From: a virus
Strand: one strand, 5' to 3'
Length of the DNA: 64,000 nt
IMG/VR virus record: IMGVR_UViG_3300042562_001157
Span: 1 to 64,000 of that record
Position numbers and translations under genes: made by a program. The notes beneath the pieces were generated by a model. That model did not search any database. It was not told the origin of the DNA and saw only the letters and a list, made by a program, of their open reading frames with translations. The first letter of the stretch is position 1. Each line of letters starts with the position of its first letter. Positions 17,405 through 23,247 of this stretch are shown here, piece by piece.

Positions 17405-17801
17405 TCCTTTAGTACATTCCAAATCTTCCATAAAACTGTGGGGTGGTAATGTAGAAGATTACTTACCACTTCATAATAAAATGGATGTCTCTAAAAAATA
17501 CTTTAGTGATAATAGACATAGGGCGTTAACCCATAATATGTTTTTCATATTTGAAGTAATGATACCTATATTTGGGGAATATATAACAAACTCTGATGGT
17601 AAAACTGTATCAGTTAAAGATATATGTGAATACCATATATTAGAGGATTATGGTAAAAAGTTTATACCTAATGTATCTGATTTTTTACAGGAAATGGAGA
17701 TTAAATCTTGGATGGCAAATGGTTTAGGCGAATCACCATCATCGCAGAAAAAAATTAAAGAGGTATCCACTAAGACACATAAAAGAATAATAAAAGATTA
17801 A
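17397..17801 (+). CDS. DUF6915-like protein
   Basis: 134 aa. MANPLVHSKSSIKLWGG, YLPLHNKMD, DNRHRALTHN and ITNSDGKTVSVKDICEYHI follow the pattern of a family (DUF6915-like) with conserved His and Asp residues, found in phages and bacteria and of unknown activity. The conserved histidines suggest a metal site. Confidence 0.82.
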   Translation: MANPLVHSKSSIKLWGGNVEDYLPLHNKMDVSKKYFSDNRHRALTHNMFFIFEVMIPIFGEYITNSDGKTVSVKDICEYHILEDYGKKFIPNVSDFLQEMEIKSWMANGLGESPSSQKKIKEVSTKTHKRIIKD

Positions 17802-17804
17802 GTT

Positions 17805-18110
17805 ATGTTTGAGATTATAGGTAAATTTACAGTATTTTTTGTGATTACGTTCACACTATTCGTTCAATATTTTTTAATGTGTGCTGGTGTGGTTAGAAAA
17901 GACATATCTAAATTTCAAAATTTTATGGGTTGGGTACCTTTTGCACCGATAATAATAGTTTTTTTTATTACAATTTTTTTCATTATAAGAAATATATTAT
18001 ACAGTTTTAATAAATGGTTTGAGATTAATTTGGGTTGGTTTTTTATTAATGGTAGGAAGCAAGAAGAGTGGGTAAAGTATTTGAAGGAAAAATATGGTGA
18101 CAATAAATAA
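17805..18110 (+). CDS. Membrane protein
   Basis: 101 aa with two hydrophobic helices (FTVFFVITFTLFVQYFLMCA, and FAPIIIVFFITIFFIIRNIL) and a charged C-terminus. No family assigned. Could affect the envelope at lysis, but nothing specific supports that. Confidence 0.75.
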   Translation: MFEIIGKFTVFFVITFTLFVQYFLMCAGVVRKDISKFQNFMGWVPFAPIIIVFFITIFFIIRNILYSFNKWFEINLGWFFINGRKQEEWVKYLKEKYGDNK

Positions 18111-18131
18111 ATTGTTATCAAATGTTAAAAA

Positions 18132-18164
18132 GTTTTACTTTCACATATTTTTTTTATAATTTTG
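18132..18164 (+). promoter_or_regulatory. Promoter of the lipoprotein gene
   Basis: TTTTAC at 18132-18137, 19-nt spacer, TAATTTTG at 18157-18164. The transcript would begin with the hairpin at 18173. Confidence 0.5.
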
Positions 18165-18172
18165 TTTTGTAT

Positions 18173-18215
18173 AGTTAGAGACACTTATAATCTCCGATGG
18201 GTGAAAAGCCTAACT
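18173..18215 (+). promoter_or_regulatory. Hairpin leader before lipoprotein gene
   Basis: AGTTAG 18173/CTAACT 18210 with an inner AGA/TCT pairing, located in a ~70-nt 5' leader. Leaders this long are rare in this window. It might be a regulatory or stability element; no riboswitch class is recognised. Confidence 0.4.
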
Positions 18216-18239
18216 AATAATTAAATAATTTTTTTAAAA

Positions 18240-18422
18240 ATGAAAAAAGTTTTTTTGGTATTGACAGTTATGACACTTTTAGTGTCTTGTGGTGGAAACA
18301 CACAATCAGATTCAACAACTAATGATGCAACTACAAATGGTGTGGCAACAGATGCAGGTACTGCTTCTGATGATACCGCAGGAACCGAAAATGTAGATAG
18401 CACATCGGTGGAGGTGAAGTAA
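18240..18422 (+). CDS. Small lipoprotein
   Basis: 60 aa. Signal peptide MKKVFLVLTVMTLLVSC ends in a lipobox with Cys17, followed by GGN and a Ser/Thr/Asp-rich tail with no domain. Predicted exported and lipidated. Phage lipoproteins often act in superinfection exclusion, which is only a possibility here. Confidence 0.8.
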   Translation: MKKVFLVLTVMTLLVSCGGNTQSDSTTNDATTNGVATDAGTASDDTAGTENVDSTSVEVK

Positions 18423-18449
18423 AAAACAAAAAATAAATTTTTGTTAAGC

Positions 18450-18472
18450 CCCTATTTTTAGGGGTTTTTTAT
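18450..18472 (+). terminator. Intrinsic terminator
   Basis: CCCCTA, T-rich loop, AGGGG and T run after the lipoprotein gene. Confidence 0.9.
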
Positions 18473-18499
18473 TTTAAAAAAAATAATTTTAAAAATATA

Positions 18500-18531
18500 T
18501 TTGACTTTTTAATTAAACTTTTGTATATTTG
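18500..18531 (+). promoter_or_regulatory. Promoter of small RNA unit 1 / tRNA array A
   Basis: TTTGAC at 18500-18505, 18-nt spacer, TATATTTG at 18524-18531. Nearly identical to the promoter at 20343. Confidence 0.78.
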
Positions 18532-18558
18532 TGTATATTTAATTAAAAACAGTAAAAA

Positions 18559-18657
18559 ATGATAATGAATAACATACATAGTAATCCGATACAGTGGTGT
18601 CAACCGTTTTATATTTACGGAAGGATGGGGTATGTTATGTCGTTATTTAAATTTTGA
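18559..18657 (+). ncRNA. Small hairpin RNA (unit 1), with a 32-codon ORF
   Basis: Lies between a strong promoter and an intrinsic terminator. ATAACATAC near 18568 pairs with GTATGTTAT near 18629, forming a long stem. The same 99 nt can be read as a 32-aa ORF (MIMNNIHSNPIQWCQPF...) that resembles no known protein. A parallel unit of the same size lies at 20407. RNA is favoured over peptide. Confidence 0.55.
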
Positions 18658-18683
18658 TAGATAAATAAATAAAGGATTAAAGT

Positions 18684-18714
18684 ACCCCAATTCAGAAATG
18701 AGTTGGGGTTTTTT
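18684..18714 (+). terminator. Intrinsic terminator of small RNA unit 1
   Basis: ACCCCAA / TTGGGGT hairpin with T6. tRNAs follow 10 nt later, so antitermination or read-through is needed if they share this promoter. Confidence 0.88.
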
Positions 18715-18723
18715 AATTTATTA

Positions 18724-18799
18724 CGGTATGTGGCCAAGTAGGTTTAAGGCATCTCGCTGATATCGAGAAGATTCGTAGGTTCGATCCCTACCATACCGA
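18724..18799 (+). tRNA. tRNA-Ile(GAT)
   Basis: Acceptor CGGTATG/CATACCG, anticodon arm TCTCG-CTGATAT-CGAGA (anticodon GAT), T arm GTAGG-TTCGATC-CCTAC, discriminator A. First tRNA of array A. CCA not encoded. Confidence 0.92.
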
Positions 18800-18809
18800 C
18801 AGAACATAA

Positions 18810-18820
18810 GTTCTTTGATA
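18810..18820 (+). promoter_or_regulatory. boxA-like signal in array A
   Basis: GTTCTTTGATA, 16 nt before tRNA-Asn. Same motif as at the other stable-RNA units. Confidence 0.6.
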
Positions 18821-18836
18821 TAATGTAAAATTAAAT

Positions 18837-18910
18837 GATTCAGTAGCTCAGTTGGTTAGAGCCCTTGACTGTTAATCAAGTTGTCGCAGGTTCGAGTCCT
18901 GCCTGAATCG
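18837..18910 (+). tRNA. tRNA-Asn(GTT)
   Basis: Acceptor GATTCAG/CTGAATC, anticodon arm CTTGA-CTGTTAA-TCAAG, discriminator G. Canonical cloverleaf, CCA not encoded. Confidence 0.95.
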
Positions 18911-18922
18911 CAAATAATTAAT

Positions 18923-19005
18923 GGGGGTACGCCAAAGTTGGAGAGTTGGGGCAGACTGTAAATCTGTTGTCTATGACTGAGTAGGTTCGAATCCTACTAC
19001 CCTCA
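18923..19005 (+). tRNA. tRNA-Tyr(GTA)
   Basis: Acceptor GGGGGTA/TACCCTC, anticodon loop CTGTAAA, long variable arm as expected for bacterial Tyr, T arm GTAGG-TTCGAAT-CCTAC. CCA not encoded. Confidence 0.94.
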
Positions 19006-19083
19006 CAAATGTTAAAAGGAAGATTTCAGCAAATAAAAAACTACTAATTTGGAAATGTAAAAAAAGTCTTCCTGAACATTTAT

Positions 19084-19156
19084 ACACATCTCTAGTGTAA
19101 CGGTAGCATAAACGGCTCCAACCCGTTTGGTCAGAGTTCGAATCTTTGGGGGTGTG
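19084..19156 (+). tRNA. tRNA-Trp(CCA)
   Basis: Acceptor ACACATC/GGGGTGT (one A-G mismatch), anticodon arm AACGG-CTCCAAC-CCGTT, T arm CAGAG-TTCGAAT-CTTTG, discriminator G. The tail CCA is not encoded. Confidence 0.88.
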
Positions 19157-19161
19157 CAAAT

Positions 19162-19234
19162 GGAATAGTTGCCAAGTTGGTCAAGGCATCGGACTGAAAA
19201 TCCGACAATGTAGGTTCGATTCCTACCTGTTCCA
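19162..19234 (+). tRNA. tRNA-Phe(GAA)
   Basis: Acceptor GGAATAG/CTGTTCC, anticodon arm TCGGA-CTGAAAA-TCCGA, T arm GTAGG-TTCGATT-CCTAC, discriminator A. Confidence 0.95.
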
Positions 19235-19240
19235 CAATAA

Positions 19241-19329
19241 CTAGGTGTGTAGGCAATTGGTCGCCGACCTGATTTGGGATCAGGAATGAATGTAACAGTT
19301 CTATGTGGGTTCGAGTCCCATCACTTAGA
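19241..19329 (+). tRNA. tRNA-Pro(TGG) with an extended variable region
   Basis: Acceptor CTAGGTG/CACTTAG, anticodon arm CCTGA-TTTGGGA-TCAGG, T arm GTGGG-TTCGAGT-CCCAT, discriminator A. The variable region is about 20 nt, whereas proline tRNAs normally have 4-5 nt there. The D stem is only 3 bp (GGC/GCC). Confidence 0.85.
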
Positions 19330-19336
19330 CAAATAA

Positions 19337-19407
19337 TGTCTCCTCGTCTAATGGCAGGACAAGTGGTTTTGGTCCACTTAATCGAGGTTCGAATCCTTGG
19401 GAGACAA
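19337..19407 (+). tRNA. tRNA-Gln(TTG)
   Basis: Acceptor TGTCTCC/GGAGACA, anticodon arm AGTGG-TTTTGGT-CCACT, T arm CGAGG-TTCGAAT-CCTTG, discriminator A. Confidence 0.93.
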
Positions 19408-19409
19408 CT

Positions 19410-19483
19410 GTGTATGAAGCCAAAGTGGTCGAGGCGTCGGGTTGTGATTCCGTCAATAGTGGGTTCGAGTCCCATCGTACACC
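19410..19483 (+). tRNA. tRNA-His(GTG)
   Basis: Acceptor GTGTATG/CGTACAC, anticodon loop TTGTGAT, T arm GTGGG-TTCGAGT-CCCAT, discriminator C as expected for His. The base before position 1 is T, so G-1 does not appear to be encoded in this alignment. The outer anticodon-stem pair is T-T. Confidence 0.9.
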
Positions 19484-19487
19484 TAAT

Positions 19488-19574
19488 GGAAAGATGACAG
19501 AGCGGTTTATTGTGGCACCCTGCTAAGGTGTTGTACTTGAAAGGGTACCGTAGGTTCGAATCCTATTCTTTCCG
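19488..19574 (+). tRNA. tRNA-Ser(GCT)
   Basis: Acceptor GGAAAGA/TCTTTCC, anticodon arm CACC-CTGCTAA-GGTG, long variable arm, discriminator G. Confidence 0.94.
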
Positions 19575-19582
19575 CAAAATAT

Positions 19583-19654
19583 GGGGATGTGATGTAACGG
19601 TGAACATGCTACTCTTATACAGTAGTCTCGGTGGTTCGACTCCACCCATCCCTA
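19583..19654 (+). tRNA. tRNA-Ile(TAT)
   Basis: Acceptor GGGGATG/CATCCCT, anticodon arm CTACT-CTTATAC-AGTAG, T arm GGTGG-TTCGACT-CCACC, discriminator A, followed by an encoded CCA (19655-19657). Reads AUA directly. Most bacteria use a CAT anticodon with lysidine instead. Confidence 0.92.
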
Positions 19655-19659
19655 CCAAT

Positions 19660-19732
19660 ACACTCTTAGTTCAATGGATCAGAACCTATGACTACGGATC
19701 ATAAGATGGGAGTTCGAATCTCTCAGAGTGTA
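19660..19732 (+). tRNA. tRNA-Arg(ACG)
   Basis: Acceptor ACACTCT/AGAGTGT, anticodon arm TATGA-CTACGGA-TCATA, discriminator A. A34 would need deamination to inosine by host TadA for full CGN reading. Confidence 0.94.
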
Positions 19733-19801
19733 CGATAAACTTATTTTTGCAACAATAAACAAATGTAATTTATTAAGCAAAATATAGTTTAGTGAACTAA
19801 C

Positions 19802-19875
19802 GGTCAGATGCCTGAGTGGTTTAAAGGGGTAGTCTGCAAAACTACTTTTCGTGAGTTCGAATCTCACTCTGACCT
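19802..19875 (+). tRNA. tRNA-Cys(GCA)
   Basis: Acceptor GGTCAGA/TCTGACC, anticodon arm GTAGT-CTGCAAA-ACTAC, T arm GTGAG-TTCGAAT-CTCAC, discriminator T as usual for Cys. Last tRNA of array A. Confidence 0.95.
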
Positions 19876-19898
19876 CAAATAAAAATAACGTTAAAAAA

Positions 19899-19929
19899 TT
19901 TGGTAGAATGAAAATTATTCATATCTTTG
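19899..19929 (+). promoter_or_regulatory. Promoter
   Basis: TTTGG at 19899-19903, 18-nt spacer, TATCTTTG at 19922-19929, 19 nt before the ATG at 19949. Almost the same as the promoter at 27364. Confidence 0.72.
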
Positions 19930-19948
19930 TCTAAATAAATCAAAAACT

Positions 19949-20323
19949 ATGGGAAAAGATATGGTAATTACAGAAAAAAAAATTGGTGAGGATACATTTA
20001 ATTCTTTATTTAAAGAAGTTAGGTTTAAAAAGGAAAAAAATGTGATACATGTTTTTAACGGTAAATCGATTAGAAAAAGAATTTGGACAAAACCTAATTC
20101 AATTGAATTAACACTACCTAATGTTATTATGACATATTTTGCGTTTGGGGGTTTTCTTGAAATAAGATATGAAGTTTATAAAAACTTTATTAAAGAATCA
20201 CCAGAATTTGAATCTAACAAATCATTCCTTTATTTTTTTAAGGAGTGGTTCGAAAATAAATTCAAAATGGAATTAAAACACGTTTATATTGCAGATAAAC
20301 TTACTATGGATAATATGAAATAA
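19949..20323 (+). CDS. Hypothetical protein between tRNA arrays
   Basis: 124 aa, Lys-rich, no recognised family. Central ELTLPNVIMTYFAFGGFLEI is hydrophobic but not clearly a membrane span. Own promoter, isolated between two tRNA arrays. Confidence 0.78.
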   Translation: MGKDMVITEKKIGEDTFNSLFKEVRFKKEKNVIHVFNGKSIRKRIWTKPNSIELTLPNVIMTYFAFGGFLEIRYEVYKNFIKESPEFESNKSFLYFFKEWFENKFKMELKHVYIADKLTMDNMK

Positions 20324-20342
20324 AAATATTTTTTTAAAAATA

Positions 20343-20374
20343 TTTGACTTTTTGTTTAAACTTTTGTATATTTG
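20343..20374 (+). promoter_or_regulatory. Promoter of small RNA unit 2 / tRNA array B
   Basis: TTTGAC at 20343-20348, 18-nt spacer, TATATTTG at 20367-20374. The sequence around it is nearly identical to that at 18500. Confidence 0.78.
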
Positions 20375-20406
20375 TGTATATTTAATTAAAAACAAATAAA
20401 AATTCA

Positions 20407-20505
20407 ATGTTAACTACATTCACATACAGACTAGAGGTCGTTAAGACGAAAATGGAAGGGGCGGATTCGCTTCATCCAATACTTAGGGTATGTCACATTA
20501 GTTAA
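20407..20505 (+). ncRNA. Small hairpin RNA (unit 2), with a 32-codon ORF
   Basis: Same architecture as 18559-18657: strong promoter, outer stem TTAACTA/TAGTTAA and inner ACATAC/GTATGT, then an intrinsic terminator. It also reads as an ORF of exactly 32 codons, but its peptide is unrelated to that of unit 1, so conserved RNA structure is the likelier common element. Confidence 0.55.
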
Positions 20506-20532
20506 TCGTAAAATTTTAATACTATAAATGGG

Positions 20533-20561
20533 AACCCTAAGTGAAAACTTAGGGTTTTTTG
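20533..20561 (+). terminator. Intrinsic terminator of small RNA unit 2
   Basis: AACCCTAAG / CTTAGGGTT hairpin and T run, followed within 7 nt by a boxA-like motif. Confidence 0.9.
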
Positions 20562-20567
20562 TTTTTA

Positions 20568-20580
20568 GTTCTTTGACGTA
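20568..20580 (+). promoter_or_regulatory. boxA-like signal before array B
   Basis: GTTCTTTGACGTA followed by TTGAAAAAAA, very close to Bacteroidota 16S rRNA leader sequence, 12 nt before tRNA-Ser(TGA). Confidence 0.7.
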
Positions 20581-20592
20581 TTGAAAAAAACT

Positions 20593-20676
20593 GGAAGAGT
20601 AATTCAGCTGGCGCTGGACCTAGTCTTGAAAACTAGTGGTACCTTCGGGTATGGGGATCGATACCTCACTCTTCCG
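20593..20676 (+). tRNA. tRNA-Ser(TGA)
   Basis: Acceptor GGAAGAG/CTCTTCC, anticodon arm CTAGT-CTTGAAA-ACTAG, long variable arm, discriminator G. The T loop is ATCGATA instead of TTCGAAT. Confidence 0.9.
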
Positions 20677-20680
20677 CAAC

Positions 20681-20753
20681 AGTCTCTTAACTCAGTTGGT
20701 AGAGTGCTTGTTTTACATGCAAGATGTCGTAGGTTCGAACCCTACAGAGACTA
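20681..20753 (+). tRNA. tRNA-Val(TAC)
   Basis: Acceptor AGTCTCT/AGAGACT, anticodon arm CTTGT-TTTACAT-GCAAG, T arm GTAGG-TTCGAAC-CCTAC, discriminator A. Confidence 0.94.
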
Positions 20754-20761
20754 CTATTTTT

Positions 20762-20793
20762 CGCCCGTTAATCAAGCGGTTACCATACGGGTG
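20762..20793 (+). pseudogene. Possible tRNA remnant (acceptor stem plus D arm)
   Basis: CGCCCGT pairs with ACGGGTG over 7 bp around a D-loop-like segment (ATCAAGCGGTTACCAT). There is no anticodon or T arm. It may be a collapsed tRNA or a processing hairpin between Val and Thr. Confidence 0.4.
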
Positions 20794-20800
20794 ATAATAA

Positions 20801-20872
20801 GGTTCTGTAGTTTAGTTGGTAAAACGCTTGATTTGTAATCATGTGTCCTCAGTTCGAATCTGAGCGGAACCT
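20801..20872 (+). tRNA. tRNA-Thr(TGT)
   Basis: Acceptor GGTTCTG/CGGAACC, anticodon arm CTTGA-TTTGTAA-TCATG (one T-T mismatch), T arm CTCAG-TTCGAAT-CTGAG, discriminator T. Confidence 0.92.
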
Positions 20873-20878
20873 CAACAA

Positions 20879-20953
20879 TCTCTCGTAGCTCAGTTGGTTT
20901 AGAGCACCTCACTTTTAATGAGGGAGTCACAGGTTCGAATCCTGTCGGGAGAA
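20879..20953 (+). tRNA. tRNA-Lys(TTT)
   Basis: Acceptor TCTCTCG/CGGGAGA, anticodon arm CCTCA-CTTTTAA-TGAGG, T arm ACAGG-TTCGAAT-CCTGT, discriminator A. Confidence 0.94.
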
Positions 20954-20985
20954 CTAAATATACCGAATTCGGTGTAATTAAAAAT

Positions 20986-21060
20986 TGCGGGGTAGACTGG
21001 AGGTGGTTCCAGCTCGGTCTCATAAGCCGAACTACGTGGGTTCGAGTCCCTCCCCCGCAA
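20986..21060 (+). tRNA. tRNA-Met(CAT), initiator-like body
   Basis: Acceptor TGCGGGG/CCCCGCA, anticodon arm TCGGT-CTCATAA-GCCGA, discriminator A. The GCGGGG/CCCCGC body resembles initiator tRNA, but position 1-72 is a T-A pair rather than the C-A mismatch, so initiator or elongator status is open. The T stem has one T-T mismatch. Confidence 0.88.
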
Positions 21061-21065
21061 CTAAT

Positions 21066-21139
21066 GGGTCATTGATGAAGCTGGCTATCATACCTGATTT
21101 GCACTCAGGAGTCCTCGGTTCGAAGCCGAGATGTATCCA
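21066..21139 (+). tRNA. tRNA-Ala(TGC)
   Basis: Anticodon arm CCTGA-TTTGCAC-TCAGG, T arm CTCGG-TTCGAAG-CCGAG. The acceptor GGGTCAT pairs with ATG-ATCC only if one T in the 3' strand is bulged. It keeps the G3-U70 identity pair for alanine. Confidence 0.85.
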
Positions 21140-21154
21140 CAAAAAATAAATAAT

Positions 21155-21280
21155 ATGAAAGTAGTAGTAAAAGGAACGTTTAAATCATCAAAAGAAAATG
21201 TGAACTTTCTTTTGAGTAGGAGAAGTAATCTCAATCTCAAAAAGATAATCAATATCTTTAAAAAATTAAAAATTAGGTAA
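21155..21280 (+). CDS. Small basic protein inside tRNA array B
   Basis: 41 aa, starting MKVVVKGTFKSSKENVNFLL and ending in Lys/Ile-rich KKLKIR, pI very high. It begins 15 nt after tRNA-Ala and ends 9 nt before tRNA-Gly. Whether it is translated or is a processed spacer is unclear. Confidence 0.5.
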   Translation: MKVVVKGTFKSSKENVNFLLSRRSNLNLKKIINIFKKLKIR

Positions 21281-21289
21281 ACTAATTAT

Positions 21290-21362
21290 GCAGGTGTCGT
21301 ATAGTGGCTTATTATGTCTGACTTCCAATCAGAGGACGAGAGTTCGATTCTCTCCACCTGCT
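21290..21362 (+). tRNA. tRNA-Gly(TCC)
   Basis: Acceptor GCAGGTG/CACCTGC, anticodon arm TCTGA-CTTCCAA-TCAGA, T arm GAGAG-TTCGATT-CTCTC, discriminator T. Confidence 0.94.
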
Positions 21363-21368
21363 CAAAAT

Positions 21369-21443
21369 ACCAAAGTGACGGGAATAGGTATACCTCTTTG
21401 TCTTAGAAACAAAGGTTTGTGAGTTCGAATCTCACCTTTGGTA
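21369..21443 (+). tRNA. tRNA-Leu(TAG) with a short variable loop
   Basis: Acceptor ACCAAAG/CTTTGGT, anticodon arm TTTGT-CTTAGAA-ACAAA, T arm GTGAG-TTCGAAT-CTCAC, discriminator A. The D-arm sequence (TGACGGGAATAGGTATACC) is leucine-like, but the variable region is only about 5 nt, whereas leucine tRNAs carry a long arm. Confidence 0.85.
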
Positions 21444-21462
21444 CTATAAAAATGTTAAAACA

Positions 21463-21494
21463 TTTGTTTTTATGGGAAATAATAACTATATTTG
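21463..21494 (+). promoter_or_regulatory. Promoter
   Basis: TTTG at 21463-21466, 20-nt spacer, TATATTTG at 21487-21494. It rules out an upstream start at 21492 for the next gene. Confidence 0.65.
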
Positions 21495-21512
21495 TTTACT
21501 AAATTATATATT

Positions 21513-21677
21513 ATGGGGGTTCCACAAATTATCTTACTAAGTCTTATTGGACTTAACTTAATGATTTCTTCTTATTTACACGGTAAACCAAAAGAAGGGA
21601 ATCACAGTGTCTTTGTTACTATGATAGGTGTAACAATACATCTAACATTATTATATTTTGGTGGTTTTTTTGATTAA
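21513..21677 (+). CDS. Small conserved phage membrane protein
   Basis: 54 aa. MGVPQIILLSLIGLNLMISS, a short HGKPKEGNHS loop and a second hydrophobic helix ending LYFGGFFD follow a small two-helix family found in many tailed phages. Function unknown; holin-like size and topology. Confidence 0.82.
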   Translation: MGVPQIILLSLIGLNLMISSYLHGKPKEGNHSVFVTMIGVTIHLTLLYFGGFFD

Positions 21678-21679
21678 TT

Positions 21680-22372
21680 ATGAAAAAGAAAATAACATTT
21701 ATAAGTGATACACACACCAAACACGAAAAACTAAACAGTTTTTTAACTGGTGGAGATATTCTTATTTGTGCGGGTGACATATCTAGTCGAGGGTATATTA
21801 CTGAGATTGAAAACTTTTTAAAGTGGTTTGATAGTATAGACAATTACGACTTTAAAGTTTTTATTGCGGGGAATCACGATTTTGGGTTTGAGAACGATTA
21901 TGAAAAACTAATAGGTTTATTAACAGGATATAAGAACGTTGAATATCTTCAGGACGAAAGAATGGATCTTTGGGACGATGAAGATCAACAGTTAGTAATT
22001 TATGGTACACCTTGGCAACCAGAGTTTTTTAATTGGGCATTTAATTTACCTAGAGGTGAAAAGTTAAAAGAGAAATGGGATATGATTCCTGTGGATACGG
22101 ATATTCTTATCACTCACGGTCCACCTTTTGGGAAGTTAGATTATGTCCGTTATGGAAATGAGAACGTTGGGTGTGAAGAACTTATGAAACGTGTTGAAGA
22201 AATAAAACCAAAAATTCACGTATTTGGGCACATACATGAGGGTTATGGGTATGTGTTTGATGGTAATACGCATTATATTAATGCGTCAGTGTTAAATGAT
22301 AGATACGAATATCGAAACAAACCTGTTAATGTGATTTGGGATACTGAAACAAATGAAATGGAATTCGTATGA
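21680..22372 (+). CDS. Calcineurin-like metallophosphatase
   Basis: 230 aa with all metal motifs in order: ISDTHTKH, CAGDIS, IAGNHDFG, ITHGPPFG, VFGHIHEGYG. The ITHGPP-HIH layout resembles the MPPED/239-type branch. It may be a phosphodiesterase or nucleotide/RNA phosphatase; the substrate is unknown. Starts 2 nt after its neighbour and overlaps the next gene by 4 nt. Confidence 0.92.
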   Translation: MKKKITFISDTHTKHEKLNSFLTGGDILICAGDISSRGYITEIENFLKWFDSIDNYDFKVFIAGNHDFGFENDYEKLIGLLTGYKNVEYLQDERMDLWDDEDQQLVIYGTPWQPEFFNWAFNLPRGEKLKEKWDMIPVDTDILITHGPPFGKLDYVRYGNENVGCEELMKRVEEIKPKIHVFGHIHEGYGYVFDGNTHYINASVLNDRYEYRNKPVNVIWDTETNEMEFV

Positions 22373-22677
22373 AGTCAATCAACCAAATATTCAAAAATAA
22401 CACCACACTAATGGATGAACCTGAAGTTATGGAGTTAGTTGAGTATTGTAGAGAATTGGAAGATTTGGTTATTGAGAATAATCAAGTAGTTGATCAGACT
22501 GTAGCACTTAAACAACTTATTTCTGAGATTAGTAAAAGTTGTTCCGATTTATTACAAGAGGATAATGAAGGTGAAAGATGGGAGAATGAATTCAAAAGAG
22601 TGGATTTTAAAGAAACAATAATCAATTTAAAAAACTATATTGTAAAATATTGTTTAGATAATAAAATTTATATATGA
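22369..22677 (+). CDS. Hypothetical helical protein
   Basis: 102 aa, acidic, likely coiled coil (ELVEYCRELEDLVIENNQVV). ATG overlaps the upstream stop (ATGA) and the downstream start overlaps its stop, so it belongs to the same operon as the phosphatase and HAD genes. Confidence 0.75.
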   Translation: MKSINQIFKNNTTLMDEPEVMELVEYCRELEDLVIENNQVVDQTVALKQLISEISKSCSDLLQEDNEGERWENEFKRVDFKETIINLKNYIVKYCLDNKIYI

Positions 22678-23246
22678 AAGTTATATTTTTAGATCATGAT
22701 GGGGTAATTTGTTTATCTTCAGAATGGGGTGGGAGACGTAAGAAACAAGAAAAATGGGATGGTCGTAAGTTATCTATGTCTATGGGGGATTTCCCTTTGG
22801 AGTACCGATTTGATAACTTCAATCAAAAAGCAATTAAGATTCTTAATAAAATTATAGAAGAAACTGGTACTGAGATTGTCACCTCATCCGATTGGAAACG
22901 ATGGGCAAACTTAGAAGAGATGGGTGAGTATTACGAATCTCAGGGTATTATTAAAAAGCCAATAGATTTAACACCAAACTTAGGACAGTGTAATTGGTAC
23001 AATGATATGGTTTGGATATGGTCACCGAGATGGGATTTAGAAATGACTAGAGTTATTGAGATAAAACAATATCTACACGATCATCCTGAGATTACACATT
23101 GGGTTGCGGTTGATGATCTAGATATGGGTAAGAATGGTGAAGATTGGAAAGATTGGGGATTGGATAATTTTGTTTTAACGCCAAGAGGACATGAAGGTAT
23201 TAAACAATCAGGGATTAAAGATAAAATACTTAAATTTTTAAAATAA
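22674..23246 (+). CDS. HAD-family hydrolase (RNA-repair HAD type)
   Basis: 190 aa. Motif I FLDHDGVI, motif II TSSDWKRW, and AVDDLDMG with FVLTPRGHEGI near the end. This pattern matches the HAD domains found in Swiss-army-knife RNA repair proteins and in phage 5'-nucleotidase-like proteins. A role in RNA end repair would fit the CCA enzyme and RNA ligase nearby, but this is inference. Confidence 0.85.
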   Translation: MKVIFLDHDGVICLSSEWGGRRKKQEKWDGRKLSMSMGDFPLEYRFDNFNQKAIKILNKIIEETGTEIVTSSDWKRWANLEEMGEYYESQGIIKKPIDLTPNLGQCNWYNDMVWIWSPRWDLEMTRVIEIKQYLHDHPEITHWVAVDDLDMGKNGEDWKDWGLDNFVLTPRGHEGIKQSGIKDKILKFLK

Positions 23247-23247
23247 T

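Noticed and set aside
19131-19475. Minus-strand ORF of 114 codons across several tRNAs
   Set aside because: It lies entirely over tRNA-Trp to tRNA-His. Repeated T-arm sequences make open frames (GFEPT..., R-FEL-type peptides) that are typical tRNA shadows.
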